Of a DNA stretch of 64,000 nucleotides, positions 13,695 through 25,858 are shown piece after piece. Below the pieces are notes generated by a model, which had not been told where the DNA came from, ran no database searches, and was given only the letters and a program-made list of their open reading frames with translations. The DNA lies in NCBI RefSeq assembly GCF_011386835.1, contig NC_088796.1, forward strand, positions 32,257,011-32,321,010, written 5' to 3'. The first letter of the stretch is position 1. Each line of letters starts with the position of its first letter. Position numbers and translations under genes: made by a program. The stretch comes from Chrysemys picta bellii. Taxonomy: Eukaryota > Chordata > Testudines > Emydidae.

Positions 13695-14099
13695 AGAGTA
13701 TAGACTGGCTTTTACACAGATCATGCAACGGGAATGAAGATTGCTCACACCATACCTCCCCACACTGAGAAGGTCAAGGCAGAATCTGGCCTTTAAAAGT
13801 TGCATACTATCCCATCATGTTGAGTTTACTTCAATTCAGATTCAAGGTGTGATCCATATTCAACGGAGTGGAATAAAGCAAGATGCTTCAAGAGAAAAAT
13901 CACTGGCCTGGCCCATGGAGAGATCCCACTGGCTTGTAGCTGAAGAGTGGTCTACTGGTGTCTATATACCTGCTCCACAATATGGCTTTCCTGGAGTGAG
14001 GGAAAGCCAGCACCAGAGGCCTTTCCATGGTGATTTTATGTACCAGAATCTGATATCAGATCTGTGCTGCTTCATGTGTTAATTTGATTCATTATTTCT
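13695..14099 (+). repeat. Inverted repeat, copy 2 (~405 bp)
   Basis: This is the partner of 11,239-11,634 in opposite orientation, separated by about 2.06 kb. CTATATTC occurs on both sides (13,684-13,691 and 14,098-14,105), so copy 2 is framed by a possible 8 bp target-site duplication and may be a mobile insertion. No terminal inverted repeat is obvious. A 113-codon open frame runs along it. Its counterpart in copy 1 is 64 codons, and the protein has no recognised motif, so I do not call a gene. Confidence 0.9.
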
Positions 14100-14423
14100 A
14101 TATTCAGTAGGTTATGCCATTATGAATTTTCTGGAGAGTAAATCTGATTCAGCTTCGTTGTTCTTGCTTTGACCTCATTAACTAAGGGCCTGATTCAGCT
14201 CTCATTCAAGTCAAAGGGAGTCTTCCTATTGACTTAAATAGGAGCTGCATTAGGCTGTAATACAAGAAAGTCTCTTTTATATTAGTGTCCTCTTACAACT
14301 TCAAATCTCCTCTGTCCTCGAGATAGTCACAAGACCTGCACGCTGAAGACCATCTCCTTCACACTATACTTGGAAATGGGTCTTCATCCTAAATAAGTGA
14401 GAATGGTAAGGAAAAAGTCACTG

Positions 14424-14701
14424 GGTATGTCTACACTGCAATTAGATACCAGCAGCTGGCCCGTGCCAGGTGACTCAGACTCGCAGAACTTGGGCTAAGG
14501 GGCTGTTTAATTGCAGTGTAGATGTTTGGGCTCGATCTGGAGCCTGAGCTCTAGGATCCTGCGAGGTAGAAGGGACCCAGAGCTCATGATGCAGCCTGAG
14601 CCCAAATGTTTACACCATAATTAAACAGCCCTTGAACCCCGCAAGCCTGACTCAGCTGGTATGGGCCAACTGCAGGTGTCTAATTGCAATGTAGACATAC
14701 T
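14424..14701. mobile_element. Palindromic MITE (~278 bp fold-back)
   Basis: The ends GTATGTCTACACTGCAATTA and the complement of the right end (one mismatch) start two arms that pair over almost the whole element. Internal matches include 'gctgtttaattgcagtgtaga' style blocks on each arm and a central 'gagctctaggatcctgcgag' region. The element could fold into one long hairpin. It belongs to a high-copy sauropsid family; a similar worn copy lies at about 46.73-46.94 kb. I see no clear target duplication. Confidence 0.75.
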
Positions 14702-17700
14702 TACTGTGCCATTGCGCTAGCATGGTGGCAATTTATTAAGGCCACAGTCCTGCAAAGCAGCATGTACTTAAGTGCTTGCCTAGACTGGGACCTTTGAGCC
14801 TGCTTCTGCAGTGTGCAGAACCACTTCAGAACCCACCTGGCACCTCACAGAAGCAGGTCCCAAGCTCCTTCTTCATGTGCACTCTGAATTCTGCATGAAT
14901 GCCACTGAACGTAACATAGTGGCTGTTAGCCACGGTTCTTTCACTCACACTGCTCAGGCATATAGAGAGCAGCTGCTCAGCACACATGAGAAAACTAGAA
15001 GACTTTTCTGGAACTGATGGCCTCAAAGTCCAGCATATTTTCCTGGTGACTACGCAGGTTAGATGAAGAGTCAGGGTAATTGGCTTGGGAGGCAGTGACC
15101 TGGGAAGGGGAGAAGCTGGGGACATGTAGAAGAGAGCTATTCTAGGCAGACAGCTGATCTGCAGCTAACCATTTGGTTTTGCCATAGGGTTTGTGGAGTA
15201 GAAGGAACTCAGGGTAGGTTTGGTGTATTGGGGACTGTGTGTTTTTCTTGTGTGTATTAAAAAAAATCATAAGCACTTGTTTTTCCATCACGCTTATGTT
15301 TGTGGGACTGTTTTCTGTGGATTCCTAGTTTCCTTGATACTGCACCCAGATACTCATGTGGTAGAAAAGGCTTTACTCAGTCACACTTGTATTATACATA
15401 TATTTTTTCTCAGAGTTTGCTGACCTCCTGTGACATGTATTAAGCTAGTCTTGTTAACACTCCATTTTACTTGTACACAAATTATGTAATATACACACAT
15501 ACAGCTTAGAACACTGAAAACTTATGAAAATTTCAGGAAATTCTTTGATTCTTGTGATAGATTTTCATGATTTCTGTGACCAACAGTTCACAGCAGTAGC
15601 AAAAGAGAAAACAATATGATCTTGTGATGGGTCCATGATTTATGTTTAGAACTCATATGCGTGGTTGCTTTAGTTCATGGTAATGCCACATATTACCATG
15701 AGTACTAGCTTGTGCCCAGATGCTAATTAACTTGTGTCATTACTGTACCTCTATACATAAGCAATTATCATTTACACATACAAACCTAATTGTGTGTATG
15801 CAAACAACAGTTCCATCCTGATTTTAAAAGAGACTTAGTCATCAGAGAGATAGCAAGTCTGGGAAATTTATTTCTTGGAGGAAACAAATCGTGCACCCAT
15901 AGCCTGCTGGGGGAGTTAAAATGAGGAGGATCCAGCTGATGAAGTTAGAAGAATCCTCCACTGAAGATGTGGGACAAACAAAGGGTTTGTTTTGTGCATT
16001 AGGACAACATCACCAATAAAGATGAAATAAAAGAACAAAACCAAAGAAAATCTTATTCCCTTTGTTTGCCTTTTAAGTAAATGGAACAAAGAGAAGAAAC
16101 GTCATCCCCGTTTAAATTACAAAAACACAAATCAAAATGTCCTATCCTTTAAAAGACAACATAAGCCCCGATTTTCTTCATTTTATTTTTAAAATTGTGT
16201 ATAATGAGGAGGAGGAGTTTCCCTCTTTCTATATCTCATCACTGGAGAACTTGTGAAGCCCTATTGCTATTACAGAAATTTGGATGGCTGTAACTAAATC
16301 AATGTAGTTACCTTGCTCCAGACTTCTAATGCAGATGCAGTTCCCTATGTAAAGCAGGTCTTACATCAGTAACCAATGCAAATTTCTCTAATATAGATAG
16401 CATCTTAGTATCTACTATTTGCAACACTGACTGCTGATCCCTGCATATTTTGATTGACATGCTGCTGATGCTGCTTTACTTCTTGACAATGATGCAAAAG
16501 AAAGAAAACTAGTCCCTTTATCGAATGGACCTGGGGCAGCATTACTTCACAGTGCCATTAAATAAAAATTGCTAGCATGATCTGGCTTCCTCTGAAGCTT
16601 CTCAGAGACAGAACTGAGCTTCTAAGTGTTGAGTGGACTCTGAGAATAAGGCATTTGACATATTGACCTTTTCAGCAAAGGTCAAATGCATCATTTTGGT
16701 ACTTAATTGCTGAGTGGCTTTAGATTTAGGTTTTTGTCCCCTCCCCCCAACTTGATTTTCCATAGTCAGCTTATTTGAATTAACATTTTAAGATGTCAAG
16801 GTGGACACAATTAAATGATCAGCTAATTGTAATGATTTTGATGAAAATGTCACACTTTTTTCTCTTATTCATTTTTTGTCAATAATTGTTTAGCAAACAA
16901 TTATAATGCCAAAGTGTGGTCAAAACACTGGCATCTGTTTTTCATACTTTTTACTTCATATGCAGTTTCGTACAGTTGATCAAGTGACTTTGATGAAAGT
17001 CTTTAGCAAATGTAATACTTTAAGGAGACATTTAATTGGATCACAGCTTGAAGTGGTAGCAAAGTGAGTTTGCTCTTTGCCTTAACTTACCTAGGAATCC
17101 TGATCTATATTCCTGATTGCTATTGAATTTTCTAGATTTCATTATAAAATCAATAACTGTTGCACATGGTAAAATAGTTTACAAGAGCTGCAACATATTG
17201 TGGACTTTTGAAAACATACTGAGCTCACTGAAGCCACCCAGGGAGCCAATTAGGAGAAAACATCTATTAAGTAAAAACAGGGCAGTCCCATTGACTGCTA
17301 TTGATTTTTTTAGCCCTGTGAAAAGACAATCAATTAGATAAAGAAGGCTAATGTTACAGCTGCAATTTAATAACCCCTAAAGAAAGGAGAAGTGCTATTG
17401 ATTCCTGACATGGAATGTAGAAGTTTATTGAAATATACCGAACTTCACCTGTCTTATAATCAGACCTGTAGGAAGGAGGAAGGTCTTTCTGGACTGTATG
17501 TAACTTGTGGCATAGAATCTCAACTATTAAACTGGCTTGATGATGTCAGGCCTAAGAGATGCAAATGAAACAAAACTTTAGAAGAAACACAAGCCCAGGA
17601 TTGAATGCTAAATCACAGGAGCTATTGACAGAAGCTGTCTTGGTGAAGGTTGTTTCTCTTTTTCATACAGAAAGCACCAGAGTACCACCTGTCATTTTCA

Positions 17701-19680
17701 AAAGCAAAGTCAGTTTTGCCAACCAGCCGTGAATGACAAATAAAGCTTTATACGAAACACAAGGGCATATTATGTGCTATTGTGTGTTCTGCTAAGTGCT
17801 AATTTATCTGGCTTGTTCTCTTCAGCAAACACACGCACAGACACATGAAATAATCCATCTAATTATGTAGCTATTTAGGAGAAAAACAAAGCAAGGTGTT
17901 TTTGTCTGATGCAGAAGGTACATGATACAACAAAGGTTTTCACAAAACCTAACGTAGCTAATGAAAATAAATGAAGTGCTGTAAGCTGTAACAATTTTAG
18001 AACAAATAAACTTTTGCCAGTTTTATATTTAGGGTAGACCCAGCTGCTTTTCATAAATAGATGAGTACCTTCATTCATTTTTTGATAGTCCCTAATTGGA
18101 AATGGCTAATAGGCCTTGTGGCTTTTCTCTAAAAAATCTGGTCTAAAATACGTGATATAGATATTTTCTTTATGCCTTTCTTCTATCGCTTGTATTTGAT
18201 CCTTTCTCTCTCATTATATATATGCCTTTTTCACCAGCAGACAGCTGCTATTCACAATAATTGCCAGGGCAGTCAATTATACTTTAAATAGGCCTACTTG
18301 AGGGCAAATGAGCGTATGGTGGTCTAAATTGTACTGAAGACATACCATACACAAAGACTGTCATTTCCAGCATCTGGAGCATTACAAATATTATTCAGAA
18401 GCAATATAGTTCAGCTCTATCTATCTATCTGAGTGTGTTTGTATACACACAGGGACACGCACATACCCCTAGAATGCATGGCCCGAATACATACAAAGGA
18501 TTTTCCTGATATCCAGAGAAATGTGTATTCATTGTACAGATATCTTTTAATCTACATTCATAAACTGACAGAAGAATCCAATAGAATAGGATTTCCAACA
18601 GTTTATTTTCCCCAGATATTATAATGAAGAGCATATCTTGTTTGTTGTATAAATCTATGCATTTTGTTGTGTGTGTACACTAAGCATGCAAACATGTGAA
18701 CATGCACACACACAGTAATTTGTCCTGAACCTAGAAAGGTCAGCAAAGTAAGAATACCAGGGACAGCAGAAATCTTTAAGGTGCATTAGAAATGTGAAGC
18801 TTACTCCAAGACAGTGTTGTGTACAGTATTATACAAAAGAAATGCTAATAAACTAGGACAAATCTGAAATATTGGAAGGCAGCTCTATGAGTAAACATAT
18901 CAAATGATCTGAAGCACCTCTACGTTAGTTTAATGAGTTTTGGAATTAACTTCATTGGTACACTGATACTACTTTAAAGGATTGAAGGAAAATAAATTTG
19001 TAGGAGTTAAGAAAGTAAAGGGGCCAATTCCCAGTTTACGTCTATGGAACTAAGAAAAAAAAAAAGACAGCAGATGAAGTTCTGCCCCACAAGGTTGATT
19101 CTGAGAAATGCTGATCATCAGCATTCTCTGTTGAGTCTCATGGGATTTCTTTTACTCAACTCTAATTAAGATCAGGCTGCTAGAATGAGTAAGACTGGGA
19201 GAAGTATTAAAATCCATCTCTGTAGGAGATGACTGTGGGATTCTAAAATACACCACCACTAACATACATCATACTACACTTCTTCTGAAAAAGAAGAATG
19301 CAAGGAACAAATAGAGAGGTCAATGGGGTTGATCTTGAACAACTCAGGTCAACTGATATTTTCCAATGGACTTCAATAGGAGCAGGATCAAGCTCTCTAC
19401 GGTTTTAGGCATGGTTATTCAAAGATTAAAAAAATACAAAAAAAATGGAATATCGAGGGAGGCAGCCAAACAAGAATATGCAGCATCACATAAGCTTGCA
19501 GAACAAGAAACAGGAGAGCAAACAATCAGAACGGGGTTAAGAAAAAAACCCAAACCAAATGGTTATGGAGGATAACAAAGGTAATCCCAAAAACAGCAGG
19601 GGAAAAAGAAAGATGACTTAAAAACAGCTCAGATACCAAACTTTAGGAAAAATAAGTTTTGGCAAGGAATGCTGGCCTCT
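14702..19680. other. Unassigned DNA
   Basis: No gene or confident repeat. A (CTAT)n run occurs at 18,416-18,430 and short CA-rich tracts near 18,700. The open frames present (longest 99 codons, minus strand, 14,826-15,125) have no recognised domain. A short 'caatggacttcaataggagc' fold-back half lies at about 19,340-19,400. Confidence 0.5.
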
Positions 19681-19689
19681 TTATGCATA

Positions 19690-19790
19690 AGACGTGGATG
19701 GTTTAGGCCCAACAAACCCTGCATATTGGCAGGGGGTTAGCCTAGATGACCTTGCGGTCTCTTCTAGCTCTATGATTCTAAGACTGTACC
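19690..19790 (+). mobile_element. CR1-type 3' end (LINE or SINE tail)
   Basis: The run 'ggggttagcctagatgacct' followed by 'tctagctctatgattcta' has the order of a CR1 3' terminus. It carries the 'ctagatgacct' block and the short 'atgattcta' terminal repeat that serves as the reverse-transcriptase recognition end. The part upstream is too degraded to say whether it is a truncated LINE or a SINE using a CR1 tail. Confidence 0.75.
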
Positions 19791-20025
19791 TAGCTTTGTT
19801 TTCCTACAAAAATGATTATGTCCCTCCTCAAAACATGACAAAGTGCGAGGTAAAGCTGGGATTCCCAAAGGAGCCTACACGTTGTTAGTGGGGTTCAGGA
19901 ACCTAACTCCTTTAGAGTTTGTTTTTTTTAAATCCTAGCCTAAAAGTAATTGTCCCCATTTTACAGCTGAGAAAAATGAGGCTTACAGAGTTTAATTTCA
20001 TGGTCACCACAAATATAAAATCATA

Positions 20026-20115
20026 GAAATGTAGGTGTGGAAGGGATGTCAAGAGGTCATCTAGACCATCCCCCCCACATTGAGGCAGGATTAGGTATAC
20101 CTAGAAGCAGGATGA
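20026..20115 (-). mobile_element. CR1 LINE 3' end, truncated
   Basis: 'atcatagaaatgtaggtgtg' then 'ggtcatctagaccatc' reads on the minus strand as a CR1 terminus. About 90 bp is left. It lies directly next to a second CR1 3' end of another subfamily. Confidence 0.8.
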
Positions 20116-20120
20116 TACAT

Positions 20121-20335
20121 TAGAACATAAGAACGGCCATACTATGTCAGACCAATGGTTCATCTAGCCCAGTATCCTGTCTTCCAACAAATACTTAAGA
20201 GCGAGCAAACAAAACAGGGCAATTTATTGAATGATTCACTCCTATCATCCAGTTCCAGCTTCTAGCAGTCAGGGGTTTAGGGACACCCAGAATATGAGGT
20301 TGATTCCCTAACCATCTTGGTGAATTCTTGGTCCT
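20121..20335 (-). mobile_element. CR1 LINE 3' end ('cggccat' subfamily)
   Basis: It begins 'agaacataagaacggccata' and continues through 'gtatcctgtcttcc', 'cagggcaatttat', 'agttccagcttct' and 'ggtttagggacaccc', the expected order on the minus strand for this CR1 3' UTR. The same blocks occur at 37,138-37,292 (same strand) and at 42,745-42,914 and 54,625-54,892 (opposite strand), which confirms a family within the window. Confidence 0.9.
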
Positions 20336-20339
20336 TGTT

Positions 20340-22080
20340 CTATCTTACATTGTGGTCCCTTTATACCTCTCTGATTGTATAAAGGGACTTTAAAGTGAAT
20401 GAAAATGTCACTTGTAGTCCTGTGCCTAATCCACAGTAACTTCCCAGGTGAAGTAATTAGGTCCAGATTTTTAAAGGTATTTAGGCATTGTTCTGTTCAG
20501 CAATTAAAGGCCCACAGGATTTAGATGACAAAGTCAAGTGACATAGGATTTAGTTCTAGATCCACAAAGGGATTTAGACACTCAACTGTCACTTTGACCT
20601 CATAAATCCCTGAACAGCTGCCACCTAATCCTATGGTTCCTAAAGACCCCAAGGCACCTATGTTTCCACCCATAGAAAAATTTCCTCTCTGCCTGAGTCA
20701 GAGCAGGGACTTGAACCAGGTCTCTCATTTCTGAAGTGATTCTTCAAACTACAATTAATTGAATTCAATGGGAGTTAGGTACCTAGGCACTTTTAAAAAT
20801 CCCACTAAGCACCCATCTGCACCTTTAGAAAAAACTTGCCATTAGGAGCCTTAGTCCCATTGGTTTTATGTTGTATACCATTTCTTGGAACTGTACTTAG
20901 CGTGGAATAAGTGGAACTAGAATCCATATTGAGTTAGCCTGATGTGAAAATGAGAATGGAAATAGATGATACAGAGCTGTGTTAACTGTAATTTCTGATT
21001 AAATGTACAAACATTTTCTAACATAGAGATAGACTGTGAACCCCAACTCTCATTGGTAAGAAATTACACGAGTGGTGTCACCGAAGCCAGTGGGGTTAAG
21101 GGATTCACAATACGGTCAATAAAAAGCAGGGAACTAATTTTGAAAAACTATGGCCAGAGAAAGATAAAAGTATTAGGATGTCCACATTTCACAGTCCATT
21201 ATGAAAGGTACCTTCTTATCATTGCTGTTCATTGCAAATGAAAGAAATGAGCCTTCCTGATTGGCAGAGAATGGCTAAACAAGCTTAGGATGGACTGGAG
21301 TATCATCTGTTGCATGCAACAGGGAAGCAACATAGAAATCAGTATAATTACAAGACAGACTATTAGAAAAAGTCATAACAGCAAAGGTGCCTGTGGCTGA
21401 AAATGTCATGTCTAACTTTGTAAAGCTTACCTTGTCCCTAATGCTTTATGAGAACTTATAGAAAGACAGTACGAAGATTTACAAAAGCCTGGCAATAATT
21501 TCACCTTTGGAGTTCACCGAATAGCATAAAAGAATTAAGGGTAGTTCCAAAATGATGGAAGTTGAAGAATTTGTGGGGACTATAAAGACAGGTGGAGGTG
21601 GATCAGTAACCATAACACAACCTCAGGTGCCATACAATAGCCTGGGAGGATAGATGGATTTTTCTTAATTGATCCTTCTCAAACATATCAGCTGGTGGTG
21701 TGAGAGCAACAATTAAATAACATCCTTACTGTGAGCACGCAAAGGATGTAGAGAAATTAAAAAAGTAGACAGAAACACCACACAAACAAAACTCACCAGG
21801 GCACAGGAGGAAACAGAGCCCATTCCTCATCTACTTCTCGCTCCTCCTTCCCACAGCCCAGGCTCAGGAAAAAATGGGCCCCAAAACATTCATATAGATT
21901 CTGAATCATCTTGAAAAAAAGTAATGTATATTAGGAGAATGACTGCAAAGCTCAGCTATTCAATGAGATGGGGAACTTCAGAAAGCAGAAATGTGGTATA
22001 GCAGCAATAAATAGAAGTGAAATTTTCATGCTCACACTATAGAATGGAGAAGTAATAGTCCCTTTCTGCTGCACCTGTTC
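20340..22080. other. Unassigned DNA with fold-back halves
   Basis: Between 20,460 and 20,860 there are worn pieces of a fold-back repeat ('tttttaaaggtatttaggca', 'gttaggtacctaggcactttt'). No coding domain was recognised in the remaining sequence. Confidence 0.45.
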
Positions 22081-22084
22081 ATCA

Positions 22085-22170
22085 AGGTGCTTAAACACAT
22101 GCCTAACTTTAAGTATGTGAGCTGCTTTATTGATGGGATTACTCAAAGTTAGGTATGTGCTTAAGTACCT
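22085..22170. repeat. Short palindromic repeat
   Basis: 'aggtgcttaaacacatgcct' at the left pairs with 'aggtatgtgcttaagtacct' at the right, with 'aactttaagtatgtgagc' and 'actcaaagtt' between. It has the same theme as the hairpin at 3,787-3,906. Confidence 0.6.
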
Positions 22171-22563
22171 CAATGAATTGGAGATTGCCTGGGACTCTTT
22201 CTCTTTATGTATATATGCATAGCTCTGATGTGACCACAGATAAAATACTGACTTCAATTCTGAGCAACCCTGTTATCAGCTCAGATATTAATTTGGCAGG
22301 AGTGCAGAGAAGAAATTCAAGAAATGATTTCTGGAGGGACATAATGAACAAAGAGCAGATAAAACAAGTGACACTGATGGGGCTACATTGTGACTACAAG
22401 TCTGTACAGGGAAGGAAGAAGGAATAATCCCCCCCCCACACACACATCGTATCTATTTGGACTACTGGTGCATAGGCATAAATGAGGCTATTCTTCTGCT
22501 TATTCCTTCCCTGGGGCAGATGGAATGGGAGGGAAGGGAATCAGCAAACCCTTGACAAAAGTC

Positions 22564-23321
22564 TGTGATGGGGTATACAAACCCTGTACCAGGCAAGAAG
22601 GGATTTAGGAGCAGCTTTGGGCTCAGGCATCCCTCTCCCCCATAGCCATCATGCAAGGCAAGCCAGTCCTGGAGGAGAAGAGTTAAGAGGTTGGTGCTGA
22701 CCAGTTCTGGAAGGAACACTGTGGAGGATGAAGCTGGCAGAGAGTTCATACAAACTTTGCATGATACTGAGGTCACTGAACTGGGCTATGGTTCATCGGG
22801 TGTCTCCTGAATGGAGGGAGGCCAGGGACATGTTTTGACTATTTTTGTGTTGTGCCTTTCCTTTGTTACCTTTCCCCTGAGGCCTGAAGAGAGCTGGGGA
22901 AGAAGGCCTAGAGGCAGACCACAGTAGGAAGAAGCCTACAGAGAAGATGCAGGAACTTGGAAGAAGGAGACCTTAATAGCCTGCAACAGCGGCCCTTGAC
23001 TGGAACCCAGATTAGAGGGAGGGAATGGGTTCCCCTACAGGCCACCAAGGAAAGGCCTGGTGAAGGCCCGGGGAAGCGGTCATAAGGCCTTGTGGGCCTA
23101 GAGTCAGGCTGGATCCCTGGCACAAGGCAGATGGACTGTTATTGGACTGACGGTGACTTACCCTGAAAGGGGTGAGACTAGAAGGTGACCTGGCCAGAGG
23201 GCTGAATCAGAGAACAAAAGAGGGCTACCAACAGACCTGAATGACTGGTCAGTGAAGCTAGGGTGAGGGGAAAATCCAGAAATGCTGCATCCAGCCACAA
23301 GGCAGCACATGGGCTGTCACA
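22564..23321. mobile_element. Probable solo LTR (~758 bp)
   Basis: The stretch starts TGTGATGGGG and ends GCTGTCACA, giving inverted TGTGA/TCACA ends with the 5'-TG..CA-3' form of a long terminal repeat. Its composition differs from both flanks, being purine-rich ('gaagaaggcctagaggcag') with higher GC. Flanking five-base words are AAGTC and GAGCC, so no clean target duplication remains. No second LTR or internal coding region is present. Alternative: a non-LTR interspersed repeat that happens to have these ends. Confidence 0.5.
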
Positions 23322-23544
23322 GAGCCCTCTATTTTCTGACCAAAGTAGCTGAGCCAGTGTAGGCTGCAGCGGGTGAATGAAGTAAATTACTTATAGTAAA
23401 TGAATTATTTCTCCTTCCTCCCCCAAAGTAAAAGGGGAGTAGTGCAGGAATTGTGCCTCAGACGTGTGTCTATAGCTGAAGTAAATATCAAGCCCATGAT
23501 TATAGTGAGTTCACCTACGAAATGTTCATGCCCCAGTGCAATTT

Positions 23545-23590
23545 TTTACAGATTCAGACTAACACAGCTACCCCTCTGATATGTAACACT
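23545..23590 (-). repeat. Terminal scrap of the 28.0 kb turtle repeat
   Basis: 'agattcagactaacacagct' followed by 'acccctctgatat' is the reverse complement of the start of the repeat at 27,990 (about 40 bp). Only this end is preserved. Confidence 0.75.
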
Positions 23591-23971
23591 ATATACAACA
23601 TAGAATAACAATATATAATAAAAATAAAACAAAAGCACTCTTATTCTAGTGAGGATTTGTGGGAGGATCATAATCCACAGGAATGAAGATCAACTGATTT
23701 ATATAGTCACCAGAATCACAAGATTGGATGGTAATTCCTTCAGTTAAAATATTCATGGTTAATTGGATCCTTGTACAGGACTGAGTCCTCATCCAAGCCC
23801 TGCCTGCTTTCAACCTAAAGTCAAACTCCTTAATTACAATGCATGTAAGTAAAAAAGGTTGATTTCAGTTCTAGAGATATGGGCCAAGATCATCAGGTGG
23901 TGTCAACTGAAGTTAGCATAGTTCCATTTGAAGTCAATGAAACAATTTACATCAGCTGAGAATCTACGTAA

Positions 23972-24039
23972 AATTTTCAAAAGCACCTAATTGACTAAGT
24001 CCCACTGAAAGTCAAAGGTACTTAAGCACTTTTGAAAAT
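23972..24039. repeat. Short palindromic repeat
   Basis: 'attttcaaaagcacctaa' pairs with 'ttaagcacttttgaaaat' around a centre containing 'cccactgaaagtcaaaggt'. Half-copies of the same theme occur at 56.23-56.32 kb and 56.92-57.00 kb. Confidence 0.65.
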
Positions 24040-25105
24040 GTTACTCCCTGTTTATTATTGGCTCTAACAGTATCACTATGTAAACATAGGGAATACTAAT
24101 GAAAATTATAATTTCTCTAAAACCAGAATGAACTTTTTAAGGCTGCCCACTTTACAAGCTCTCCTAGTCATACAAAAGAGGTTTAAAGCCCGTCCCCCCA
24201 ACAATAACAAAATCAAGAGCTGTAGAAAATGTTTCACCTTTAATATATCAAATGCAGTTAATTCTTTTCATACCAAAAAGAGTTTAGCTAACTTTGCAGA
24301 ATAAGGGAACAGAAAATTATATTTTAATTTTTGAAACAAAGAAACAGAAATAACTCAGAATTAGCCCAGTTTTGAAAACCAACATTAATTTGAAAAGTAA
24401 TATGTTCCTAGGATAATATGTTGATATATTGTATGCCATGTGCCATAAGATTTTGCAGCTGAGCTCTAAACTAAGTCACTGGAAAACTGTCTTCTGTTCC
24501 CGCCCCCATTACATTGATCAATCATTCTTTCAATAGGATTTCATGCTGAATATCTAAGGGCATTTGTATAGAGGAAGCTATTAGGAAGAGCAGCTGCTCC
24601 ATGAAAATAGTTGTGCTCCCAGATGATATCTTAATTGAATAATTTGCATCATGTACTAAGATAGGAGATTTCTCCACCCAAATCTCAGTGGAATCATTAA
24701 GCACTGTCCTCTCCCCAATTCTCCTCTTCAATGGCTAGATGATTCAAGAATCCTCAGAAACCCTTGAAACCCTACCAATTAAAAACTGCTGCCCAAAAAG
24801 GAAGAAAAAAAGAGTTCTACTTTTTTTTTAATGGATCCGCTGTCAGTATTTTTAAATTCTGATTATTTTGATATTTAGCTTCTAAGTAAAACTGGATGAA
24901 TGCCTCATAATAAATGTATTAGCTCTTGTTCTGTTTGTAAATTGTCTATGAATCAATTGAAAGTTTCCTGAATATATTTGTTATTCAGAATTATTCACGG
25001 AATAATTTCTGGAAATAATTATTAGTCTGAGCTCATTCACAAACAGTTTGTTGTGAGTATTTGATGTTTGAAATTTGGAATTTGAGCTAATTTGACTCAA
25101 TATGT
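24040..25105. other. Unassigned AT-rich DNA
   Basis: Nothing recognised. A and T homopolymer runs and short open frames only. Confidence 0.5.
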
Positions 25106-25112
25106 TGAGCTA

Positions 25113-25190
25113 GATCCTCAGCTGGTATAAATCAATGTATCTCCATTGGCTTCAATGGAGTTATGGCAACTTACACCAGCTGAAGATCTG
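25113..25190. repeat. Palindromic 'cagctggt..accagctg' repeat
   Basis: 'gatcctcagctggtataaat' at the left pairs with 'acttacaccagctgaagatc' at the right around 'ctccattggcttcaatggag', itself a palindrome. A second full copy lies at 45,918-46,002. Degraded copies lie near 9.9, 10.1 and 23.9 kb. Confidence 0.75.
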
Positions 25191-25858
25191 CCTCATAGAT
25201 TTCATGGTACATTTCTTTTCTCTTATTCCATGAATGCAAAATACTTTGAAGCATCATGAATGCCACAGAGCCTGCACAAGTACTTGTTTAGTGAAGAAAA
25301 GGATGAAATGTTGGCAAAGTAGACAGGCAATAGTAAGGGAGATCAAACCTAATTAAAACAAAAAGTATACCTGAAGAATTAAAGAAATTGGGAGAAAATT
25401 CCTAAAACAAGGACATCCAGATTCAGAAGTTTTTGATATGGTTTGGTACTAGTGTAAGTGGTTGTGTTTGAGAGGATAGCAACAGCTAAAGAGAGGTATG
25501 AGAAAGGTAGCTCTTGAAGGGAGATGGGAAATCACTGTTGCTGAAATTCTCCCATGTGCAGCAGGCCAGAGCAGTGCCTGTGCCCCACTTAAGCACTCAA
25601 AATAGGTCTTGACAAGAGCTGCTAGAAAAATATGAACATTTGTACACAAAATTTTGGAGTCCTGTTTCCATCAAAAATCAAATTTTCCATGAAAATTTCA
25701 TTGAAAATTCAAAATTTGAAAAATGTCAACCAGGCCTGGTCCTAAATGGCACCTTAATTTGGGTATAGCCTTTGTATTGGTCCTTTGCAGGGGACTAAAT
25801 ATCATCAAATAAAACCTAGGTCTTGTCAACAGAGCTAGCGCTAGCAGAGTGCACTAGA

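Noticed and set aside
13741..14082. 113-codon frame conserved between the two inverted copies
   Set aside because: Similarity is explained by DNA identity of the repeat. A 9 bp and a 1 bp indel change it between copies, and no motif is recognised.
18416..18430. (CTAT)n run considered as part of a CRISPR-like array
   Set aside because: It is a simple tetranucleotide microsatellite. No spaced repeats of 24-40 bp exist anywhere in the window.
19366..19575. Lys-rich 69-codon frame
   Set aside because: The sequence is A-rich and low in complexity, and nothing resembling a known protein is encoded.
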